This document shows positions 47,809-57,472 of a stretch of DNA of 64,000 bases, one piece after another. Each line of letters begins with the position of its first letter. Position 1 is the stretch's first letter. This DNA is from Nereocystis luetkeana (lineage: Eukaryota > Sar > Phaeophyceae > Laminariales > Laminariaceae). Position numbers and translations under genes: made by a program. The stretch lies in NCBI GenBank assembly GCA_031213475.1, contig JARUPZ010000013.1, forward strand, positions 2,630,231 through 2,694,230. Direction: 5' to 3'. The notes below the pieces were generated by a model. The model was not told the origin of the DNA. It made no database searches and saw only the letters and a list, made by a program, of their open reading frames with translations.

Positions 47809-50800
47809 CTCGGTGATGCTTAACCAGTCGTTGTATCCCAGATTACGGGCGACGAGCTTGATTGTGGAAACGTCGGCGGCGTTGATGGTCCAGTTTTCGA
47901 AGTCCAGAGTTGTGCCGCTCGAGGTAAAGGTCCCAAGGCTCGACCCGTCACCCAACACCTGGTGAAGACGCCCGACATCGCAGGACAGCAAGGCACGATA
48001 CGATGCGGTGGGGTGACATGCCGTTTGGCGCGGGGGGACACGGTGTGAAAAATAGTAACAAATGTATTAAACCGGTGCAAGGAATTGCCCTATACACTAT
48101 GGGCATGTAGCACACTCCTGAGTGCGCACGAGCGAGGGTTGACAACAACGAAATACGAAATTGTCAAGGGAAAAATGCTACCCTGAGTATAAGCTCTTCC
48201 CTCTGAAACGCAACGCCACGAAAAAATCCGCAATCGAACAACGCTTGGCCAATCCACCTTGATTTTCCGGGTGCGCTCGTCGCCCTTGTGGAAGGCAATG
48301 TTCATGCTGATCACGTCCTGGGGAGAGCCGAACTCGAACTCCAAGTAGCAGTTCCCGTTGCCCAGGTTTTTGCTGCACGACCACCTAGACTCAGGCATGG
48401 TGCTGCTGTCGCGCGTCAAGTCCGGCGAGCAGCCCGTGTTGCCGCAACCGTTATTATTCGAGGAGCGGGTGTCGTAAGCGTTAGCGCTGACGGATACAGA
48501 GGTCTTGGCCGAAGCGTCTTCTTGCGTGCTGGGGTGGACCTTGCATATGCCGTCTACGCAGAGTTCGTAGTCAAACCTACAGTTTTCCTCGGTCAAGCAC
48601 GGTCCACCTGTGCGCGGACAGATTGAGACAGAGAGATGGTGAGGGAGGGGAGAGAGGAGAGCGCGGATACACGGACGCACAATCATTCAGTATTGATAGT
48701 GTAGAGAACATATGAAGATGAAAAGGACTGTACCGTCACTGGTGTCGATCTCCACGGAGTGCAACGGTACACGTTGCCCTTGGGGGGGCACTAGCAACCG
48801 AGGAGGATAGCCATGCCTAGAGTGAGGTAGCCAGAATGGGATAAAAATTAAGCACATACATGCCATGCGGGTAGAGTCTCGACATTGTCACGTCGCGAAA
48901 CTATTCAGCAGAACAGTGCGCCTACTATATAGTGCGAAAGCGGAAGGCTGTGCTAGCCTGAAGTTTCACTAGACACTACACAGTAGGCACGACTTCATAC
49001 AACATGGGAATACGCTTGAAAAAAGTAGGCAGGCGGACAAACCGTAACATGTTGATACGATACATGATGATCTCGACTAAACCATCTGTCTGTACCCACC
49101 GGCACTTGTCGTTTTGCCTCAACTTACCCGTGCTAGACTCGGCAACCTCGCAGAACCCGTTCCTGATGAAATTTGCGCTCGAGTCCATCTCCGGAGGCAC
49201 AATGCAGTCATGGTTCGTGTCGCAGCACTGGATGATGTTGCTGCAGGCGGCACCTGAACCGGCGCCAGAAAAAAAAATGGAATGTACGGGGAAATCGCGT
49301 GAAAGGCCAGCATAGAGCATAGAAGTGAGTCCCGCTTCGACAAAGCGGTTGCTACAGTGTGCACACACAAATTCCTTATGGCGTTACGGCTTCACTCTAG
49401 GATATTTCACAGACGATCCAGATTCGGCTTACGTCGGGGTTTCGAGTGTAGAGCAGTCGGTTATATTTCAACCATTTCGTCAAAGCTGGGCCGAGACCTA
49501 CCGCAGACAGGGTAACACTGCCCAGAAGAGTATGTAGGACGGATGTATGTGAGGGGTAGTGTGAAAGGATGGCATGTAGTGGCGAGAGGTCCTTCGATTT
49601 TTGAACACTTCAAACGGATCGAACAATTGATTGTGGTTTGTTGGGGTAACCCGTTGCCGACATCGATAGCATCAACTATATCTGGACGTACAAGGGGGAC
49701 GTTTGGGTATACATACTCCGGGTTTTCCACTTGAAGATCATGCGTTTCAAGGGATTTCGGGAGTTCAGGCCAGGTAGATCTCGGCTTGTCTCGAGAAAAT
49801 AATACATCGGCATTAGTATGGTCAGCATTAAAGATGAGACCATATTGTGCATGAGGCCACACGTTGATCGGTTTGCCACGGTGTGGTTAAAAAATCGAAA
49901 CACTCACTCTGCATGTGTATCCCAAGACACGCCTTTTGTTTTCGTACAGAGTTGAAGCCAGAAATCCACCAACTGCTGTGGCTCACCAGGCGATTGGTCG
50001 ATAGGTGCACTAAAACGGCTGTAAAATGCGGAGTTTCTTCATTCAAAATTGTCACAAAGCCGCGAAAAAATTCGGGTCTACATGACACAACGCTAAAATT
50101 GGGCACACCCGGACCGGAGGAGCAATACCAGGCAACCATGCAGCTGACGACAAGAGCCGTGTTTACGACCCATCTCGTGAAGTGGTGGGCCGCAAACAAG
50201 TTCAAATCCCCAAGTGAATCACGAAACTGCATATTATATATATACAACAACAACCCTTTCTCCTCCCCTGATTAGCGTTCAAGATATTTCAACATGCACG
50301 TAATTTCCCCCGCAATGTGTGCGGGTTGTATTTGCGGTACTTTTCCATGCGCCAAAAAGCGTGGGGCGACTGGATTCCCGGTGAGTAGTATACTGTCGTC
50401 CCGTCGCACCTGAGAGCATCCAGAGGCGGCGCTGGCGTGTTTTCTTTGCGAGGGCTGTCGAGCGCACGTTATATATGCATCAGTCGGCTTGAAAATGTTG
50501 GCTATGCTACATACAGCTGGCCTGTTTGTTCGTCGTGTGTGTAATATCCACGCCGATATAAATGTTCGAGGGTGTGTCTACCGTATTACGGGGGACCATA
50601 GTATATAGGACCAAATGTGTACTATCCACGCCGATACAAATGTTCGAGGGCGTGTCTACAGTATTACGGGGGATCATAGTAAATAGGGCCAAGTACTGTG
50701 TTGGTAAAAATAGAAAAAGTAAATAGGACCAAATACTGTTGGTAAAATAGGAAAAAGTGGATGTGTTTGTGTGTACCGTAGGTCCTATTTAATATCATGC

Positions 50801-53800
50801 CCCCCGTAAAATAATAGAGTAGATTTTCTGAGGGTATCCGGGTACCTAAATGTAACCGAACATGACCACGTCAACCAACGTCCATACACGAGTACCCCAG
50901 AGCATATAATGCTGATGCAGGTAGTTTGCTGCAGCGGCGATAGCCAGTGTCCAACGAGGCTCTGATCGGGGGCGGGCGTCGTTCGTGGCCAGATGTGTGA
51001 ATTACGCAGCATGCATCGTCTGCGTTCGGCGTCTTGGAGTATTATTGAAGCACACACATGATAGAGAGAAAATTGCGGTCTGACCATGCGTTATGAACTT
51101 GAAAGTGGCACAGAGACTGATACGCGAACATGCGGCACACCAAGTTCCTGTTCGAAAATCGATGCGTTGCAGCGCGTGCTTGTACGTAAAAGCACATTGT
51201 GAGAATTTTGCTGTTGTTGTTGGTAACTGGTCACCCTCGACGAGCAACTATCAAGGGTATATTGCTGTGAGTCGGTCAATACGACGACGCAATAGGGAGC
51301 CTCTACGCAGCCGTAGATATCGCACTCTTCTGATATTAACCCCTTTAGGACCGCAGTCCCATTTTGGGGACAAACTACTTGAAATTTTAATGGTGTGTCC
51401 CCAAAACGGGACTGCGGTCCTAAAAGAGTTAACCGAGGGAGGTTTGCAGATGCGCCCCCAAGGTTTAGCTAGACCTTCGAACCTCTCTCGTCTGTTATCG
51501 TGTCTTCCTCAGTTGAGCCTAGCGAGGGCCATCTTTCAATAACATACAAACAGATCGCGATCGGTCACGAACCTGCCTAACACGGCGGTTTGTGCAAAGC
51601 CTGTGGAGAAGAATATCGACCAAAATGTCGCATGCGGTCCCTTCGCCAAATTTTAGCCTACTATGGAGACGCGCCCTTCAAACGTACCAGGTATCCTGGT
51701 ATGAAATACTTTTCCTGTCACACCTTCATTTCTTGGCGATTCTCACCTAACGCAGCGCATTCGGTGCCCACCGCAGGCGCGCAGAGTCCGTCAATGCAGT
51801 CGTCGGCAAATGGAGAGCAAATAGTCTGCCCGCAGTCTTCGCCGCAGACCTGGCCTGGTGTAGGTCAATGCAACAGCAGCGGGCGAGACGATGCTACTTT
51901 GTTCAGCTGGTTTTGAGTGCATGTCGCTGACATTGAAGCGAAATCTACTGGTACACAAAATCAGTGTTGGAATTATAGAGGACGTGATATTCATACTACT
52001 TACAGTAGTAGTAGTGCAAATAGGGCCGTGCCATGGTACACTTCGGCAGGTGGTCTGGCACTACAACACCCCGCCGCATATCTGGCCCGCGGAGGTGTTA
52101 CACAGCAACGAGCGAAACAGCAACGAATGCTGCTCCTTCCGCTGTCTCATGAGTAGCGAATGACGTGTCGAAGTGTGTATACTGTGTATTATTGTCGGAT
52201 ATAGATCAAAACAAACGTGCTTTTCATAGCCGGTACCACAGTAGTAGTATAAATAGTAAAGTAATCCAGCCGTATAAAATGCTGTACAGCGTTTTTCATA
52301 CTGTACTGCTGTAGTTATTCATTGTGTTCGATGCATATTTCAGATTCTACGTAACAGGTGTCTAAGTTCTGCTGCCATTCAACTCGCCAGATCTGGTGTG
52401 TACATTAATCATGCCCGGTACTGCTGCGCCATGCCTGGGTTATCGTAGGATATACCAGGTAGCACGTGCGACAAGACAACACACCCTCGGATGAACTTGC
52501 TTTCCTCGGCAACCGTGTACACGCAACTATCTAGCGATGAGTCTATGGCAAGATCGCCGCGAGATATTTCCAGAGGCATCATTCCTGTCGGGGGTGTCTC
52601 GGAGGGTCCGTCATCCTGCGTGTTCTACGGCACAACAAGTATGTAAGATTACGGAGGTTCCGAAGAGAACGAAAACACAAAGAAAAACAGGCTTTGTTTT
52701 CGAGATTCGTAGATCCATTAGATTCACAGAGGAATAGAAGCAGTAACAACAAGAAGCGCGAAAACTACGGTTTTGGGCAGGTTGCATTCTCTATTCTCTC
52801 TATCGCTTCTCTTGGAACTCGGCAGCCGTTATTCCAAACGTTTTGTGCAGCACATACATCAAAACCTATTAAATTCTCCAAGAAAGAAGCAGCCCACAGC
52901 CTGTGGGGCATTAATCGTTCCTGGAGAATATGTGACAGAAGCAGTGTGCAGTACAAGGAAGTGATCTCGGAGAGGCTGAACACGTTGGCTTGCGAGGGTT
53001 GTTTTTTCTTCAAACCATCAAATACAGAGCAGTACACAGATTTTCTTGTTGAAGTCTCTCGCCGTAGTCTTCTTCCCTGGAAATAAATGATCATCATCAT
53101 GAGTATTAGACGTTGAACCTCATGCTCCGCCGTGGATCTTCTCAATCCGACGTCCCTGGATTTCTGGGTGACTCTAGTGGACATATACGAATTATTATTA
53201 TTATGCTTGCCATCCGACAATGTGTAGTGTTGTTCTAACAAACGACTAATAATTAATAACAGAAAGTGAAGAACTCTCCAGAATAAAAGCGCGGCAGTAT
53301 CCTACGACAAATCAGAACATGTACTATAATAGTATTATTGGTTTCCGGTACGGGAACAACAATGGCCGCTACTTTGGCACGCTGTGCTCGGACCTTCGGC
53401 TGGTAGGTGTCCTGGTAGAGAGTGGATGTATGTATGTGTCAACGTGGTGGCTCGTCTATCTGTAGACGTGTCGTGTGTGGCTATCTCGAGATTGGCTGGC
53501 TTGCCCACAGTAGTTTCTCAATTGATTGAGGTCTCCACCTCGATTTGTAGGTAGGTAGGACCTGGTGCTGCAGTGTGGTTGAAACTGGTCAAGGTTCGGT
53601 AGGAGGAGAGGACCAAAACAAGAAAACAGCCCCCGACTAACTGAAAAACCTGCACTGACCTGCATTTGATTTACTTGGGGGCAGTTACAGCTCCCCACGT
53701 TCAACTTCAGAGCACGAAACTGATTCGCGCTCCTTATTTATTTATGGGCTGTGTTTCCGGCGCCCAGAAACTGTTGTCACGAGGTAGGTAGGTGCTCTCA

Positions 53801-55513
53801 TTAAATTTTCCTCGAAGTAACTTGCCAGTCTGCAGCACCAAAGAGCCGCGAAATCGAGGGAGTATAGAATGGTCGCGCGCCGGCGCCCACATGGCTGCAA
53901 CACGAATGAAAGAAGGATTTAATTAACCAGACGCTTGCTGATTTCCTCGCGGATCATTTGAACCATCACGAAGTCTCGATGCCGTGAGAGGTACTTTGTG
54001 GCACATCATGCTTCAGCTCAAAAATGAGGGGGAAAAAGGGCTACGCGTATACTAAAAAGCAGCCTTGGCCTCTTGTATGTTTTATAAAATTATGAAACAT
54101 GTCAGCTGTGAGTTCGACTGTGATTAAATAGTCGATATACTCAGCTTTGCAAGCTAGCTGCGTAATACGTCTCGTCTGTGTTTGGATGAAATGTGTTGCC
54201 TGAAACCGAGAAACGATGGATCCTGTTTGTTCTCAACTCCCTCTACTACTACTACTACTTACTGCTGTATTATCCAACCGATGTTTTATATTGGCCATAC
54301 GCTATAATCTGAACAATAGATACCTGAGAGTTTCCATCCCGGCCTTGAACACAATACTCGTAATAATACCAAAACAGGTAAAAAAAGGTGGTATATTTAA
54401 GGTGTCATGCGCTGATGGAACTCCACCACACCGGGGAGACCGCCATCAAACTACAATAATCGCACCGTGTATCGAGGTGTGCCTGAGTGTGAGCTCGCGG
54501 TGTATGAGTGTGTTCCGATATCATCATGCTGTTCGGATGCAAATACATGGCACATACATGTATGTATGTATACTCGCCGTGGTGGGGGAAGAATTGCCTG
54601 ATGTGACAGAAACCTTCATCGCAGTCGTGCACTGGGTCGCAGCAGTCCAGGCCGTTCGTGTAGCACTCGCCGTCTGGATCATTGTTTGTGCACAGCAACA
54701 GGCGGCACAACATTGAATGGGATAAATGTATGTGTCCACAGAACAACAACATATTCAGGAGTGAAAGAAGCACTCGATCGCCACACAATAATTATTACCA
54801 GGTATTGTTTTCCTTTGGTTCTCTTTCTATCAGATACGTAGGGGAAATGTTTAGACAACATCATTAAAGTTCTCGTGCTTGGCGAAGTCGGATGGCAAGC
54901 GAAACAAAAATGATGACTGGGAGGAGCTGGGCCCGAGTACGCCTTGCAAAGCACCCACAGACAACGAAAGCGGTACGATGGTATTACACTCCGGAGAGAA
55001 AACAAATAGAAGTGCACGCTCCATGCACCCCTTAATCCGCGCTACGTACTGCTCTGTAGCGGAGAACGTGAAAGGTTTTAGCACGTAGAAACAGATACAA
55101 CATACGTTCCCTCGTACTTGCATGACATATGTATCTACGTATACCTGCGAGAAAAAATGCACGACACAGCAGAAGAAGAAGCAATCTCATCCTACACACA
55201 GCATGTAGTAGGTATGTCATACCCCGTACCTGGTATCAGGCATCAGGTATGTATTTCGTGCCGCAATACACGATTATCATATACCGACGTGTATCGCCGA
55301 CGCATTCAAACTAAAATACTCCCAACTCCCCAAGGAAACACTAAACTTCGAAACATCGGTTGTGCTATGGACAAGGTCGTTCGACAATGCGTACCCTTCA
55401 AAATGTTGGCGGCTCGCTAAAGATCGCTTACCGAGTACTGCGCATGTATCTTCGCTAGCGCCTGTTGACAGAACCGCCAAGAAGAGGGTGAACACCACCG
55501 CCGGCTTGATCAT
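47809..55513 (-). CDS. Secreted cysteine-rich, F5/8C (discoidin-like) protein, distal copy
   Basis: Six exons on the minus strand: 55513-55432, 54673-54578, 51854-51747, 49253-49128, 48607-48258 and 47958-47809, 912 nt (304 codons). The ATG at 55513 starts MIKPAVVFTLFLAVLSTGAS, a signal peptide; an in-frame GTG further up is less likely. The order of modules, splice phases and the sizes of exons 2-6 equal those of the proximal copy. By my count exon 6 differs at 3 of 50 residues and exon 5 at 17 of 117, but exon 3 at 15 of 37, so the lectin-like half is kept and one cysteine module drifts. GC donors again follow exons 2 and 6. The 3' end past exon 6 is not resolved. Likely a secreted carbohydrate-binding protein. 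Confidence 0.8.
49461..50232 (-). CDS. Hypothetical two-exon membrane protein nested in intron 3
   Basis: Exon 1 (50232-49908) starts MQFRDSLGDLNLFAAHHF and has one hydrophobic segment (about residues 22-40, WVVNTALVVSCMVAWYCSS) fit for a signal anchor. It ends at a good donor, A|GTGAGTG. Exon 2 (49789-49461) follows a weak acceptor (TTTTCTCGAG) and keeps phase 1; the intron would be 118 bp. A TATA-like run lies at about 50233-50245. The frame would give about 217 residues. I recognise no family. It has the same strand as the host gene, and no counterpart was seen in the proximal copy. If the intron is wrong, these are two unrelated frames. Confidence 0.4.
50539..50705. repeat. Tandem duplication including a MITE end
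   Basis: A unit of about 91 bp, from TATCCACGCCGATATAAATG through the MITE start TATTACGGGGGACCATAGT, is repeated directly (50543-50618 and 50621-50709) with few changes. The first copy holds only the left end of the MITE; the second leads into a complete element. Confidence 0.85.
50652..50813. repeat. Hairpin MITE, family 1, internally duplicated
   Basis: Ends are TATTACGGGGGATCATAGT and ATGCCCCCCGTAAAATA. The inner TAAATAGGACCAAATACTGT block is present twice, making the element longer (about 162 bp) than its relatives (109-122 bp). Confidence 0.85.
51337..51432. repeat. Hairpin MITE, family 2, with TTAA flanks
   Basis: It starts TTAACCCCTTTAGGACCGCA and ends with the complement ...GGTCCTAAAAGAGTTAA. 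TTAA at both ends is the target duplication used by piggyBac-type transposons. It lies upstream of nothing coding, in intron 3 of the distal gene. Confidence 0.9.
51860..54570. other. Intron 2 of the distal lectin-like gene
   Basis: Apart from a family 3 repeat end (53203-53236) and a short CTACTACTACTACTACTTAC run (54244-54263), I see no element here. An open frame on the plus strand at 52694-53086 and one on the minus strand at 52765-53241 overlap, and neither is recognisable. Confidence 0.5.
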
Positions 55514-55700
55514 TTTCGAAAGAAATCGCCTCGAGTGACGCGGTGATTTACGGGTGGTTGTATCGGCCACGTATGGGTACGCAGATCAGATGGAACACAG
55601 CAGCAGTAGTGAGTAGTTGAACTTGCTGGGTGTTGTGCGGGGGGAGGGGGGTGAGAGAGGTACAAGCGAGGGCGTGTGTGGGGGGCAATAAAAATGTTTC
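55514..55700 (-). promoter_or_regulatory. Leader and promoter of the distal lectin-like gene
   Basis: Blocks shared with the proximal gene's 5' flank are found here (see 38674-38830). The distance from ATG to the shared GGCCGATACA is about 46 bp here and 54 bp in the other copy. Confidence 0.5.
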
Positions 55701-55991
55701 TTATGCTGCCGGCCGTGACTGCCTCAATATTGAGGTATTGTTTTCATGTTTATCAAGTAGAGCTCTGAATGTATTATTATTTATGTGGTTGATAATTACA
55801 CCTCACATACTACCTGTACGTGTTACAGCAGCAAGCAGTCCCCTACGTAGAATATTGATTGTGGTAAAATATTTGACCGCGCCAGTCTACCAGTCAGTCA
55901 GTACGTACACCGAGGGTACACTGATAGTGCACTATTAATACTGACTATAATACAGGAGATTGTGGTGGTTGTGGAACCAGCAACGAACGGC

Positions 55992-56048
55992 AGCAGCTTA
56001 CCCGAAAGTTCTGGGGATAATATCCCCAGAACTTTCGGGTAAGCTGCT
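55992..56048. repeat. Perfect 57 bp palindrome, 28 bp arms, 1-base centre
   Basis: AGCAGCTTACCCGAAAGTTC followed by TGGGGATA pairs without mismatch with its complement after a single A at 56020. It lies about 480 bp upstream of the distal gene's start codon. Its sequence is not that of any MITE family here. Confidence 0.95.
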
Positions 56049-56223
56049 ATATAGGGTTACCTACAATAATAGCTTCCGAATATTTCATAATGTTGCGTGT
56101 GGCACGCGGCGGTGCAGGGTGTAACTTTGGAGGAAGGAAGTGTCTTTCGTCTTCCAGCTTCTTCACACAGCAGACATATACCTGGTGCATAATGTTCGGA
56201 GTTCTGAAGGCGCGTGCACAATC

Positions 56224-56300
56224 TTTCGGGAAAGTTATGAGTGATCCATGTTGAAGATCATGCTGCACAATGTCGGATGGCAAAAGAAATAATAATAATA
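56224..56300. repeat. Terminal fragment of repeat family 3
   Basis: Matches 36247-36312 over about 66 bp with few changes, ending in CACAATGTCGGATGGCAA and an ATA-rich tail. Confidence 0.75.
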
Positions 56301-56907
56301 TATTATTGTGTGGTCATAATTACCCCGAACCTGCGTCACCTCAAATAAATGTGGTCAGGTATGTATGTGGTGAGTGGTGATCGGTCATGAGCAGGGGGCA
56401 GTTTGTCATTTTGTGTTATTATTGCTGTTGTTACTAACGCATCGCCTTCTACCACACACACAAATCGGAAAAATGGGAACGAAGCCTAAAATGAGAACCA
56501 AGCCGTATCTCCAGAACCATGTATGTGGTGTATATCTCAGATAACCAAAATGATCCTGCGAAACCCCTTGGCCAGCCCTGTGAGAGGAGCTCGTCAGAAC
56601 GGTCATTCATGCTCCATCTCGTGCCTTCGGGTGGGCGCAAAAAGCGATATACGCTGGCTCTATTGTGATTTCTCTAGAATCTGATGCTGGCTACCGCGGC
56701 GATGCCGAGGACTTCCAGCCTGAGCGACAGCTCATTCGAAGGCTGCTGTACAGCCCCACAGGACTGTCAACTTTTTTTCTTGGAGTTGTACACAATTGGT
56801 TTGCTTTCTAAAAAAAAACGTCCGTTCTCATTTTTTGTTTCGTTCCCATTTTTCCGATTTGTCTAACCGAATTAAATGTTCTGGTATATCATACGAAGTA
56901 GTGCTAC

Positions 56908-57022
56908 TATCACGGGGGACCATAGTAAATAGGACCAGATGATGTTGGCAAAAATAGGTAAATATGTAGGTTTTATGTATGTTATGTACCGTAGGTCCTA
57001 TTTAATAGCCCCCCCCGCAATA
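56908..57022. repeat. Hairpin MITE, family 1
   Basis: 115 bp, TATCACGGGGGACCATAGT at the left and CCCCCCCGCAATA at the right, with TAAATAGGACC inside and the usual GTAGGTTTTATGTATG centre. Confidence 0.9.
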
Positions 57023-57350
57023 CTGTACTGGTAGTATGTACCAGGTATACAGATTACTTTGTCCTTGAGATTGGCCCTTGCTTAGCCGTTTCAAAGTCGA
57101 TTTTGTACCAGGTTTTGACCCGGAAACAACCCAATTTGTCGATGTCAATAATGAGAGGAGATCCACCTCTCGGGGAACAGGTTCGCTGGAAGTGCCTTTC
57201 ACCTAGCTCGCGCCTCCCGACTCGACCACGGTGGCGAGACCTCTGTCGCGCCCGCGGCGTGTCCTGGTGGAACGCGCTAAACTCGTTTCATTGTGGCTAA
57301 ACAGTTGTTCCGGCATCTCAGTATCTATCTACTACCTGGTACAGTAGTAC

Positions 57351-57472
57351 TATTACGGGGGACCAATAATAGTTAACAGGACCTACCTATCTATGGTATA
57401 CATAAAAACCTATATGTTTAACATTTTTTACTAACAATATTGGGTCCTGTTAACTATAGCCCCCCGTAATAG
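57351..57472. repeat. Hairpin MITE, family 1
   Basis: 122 bp, TATTACGGGGGACC to CCCCCCGTAATA. The centre is in the opposite orientation to the 56908 copy. Only about 330 bp separate the two. Confidence 0.92.
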
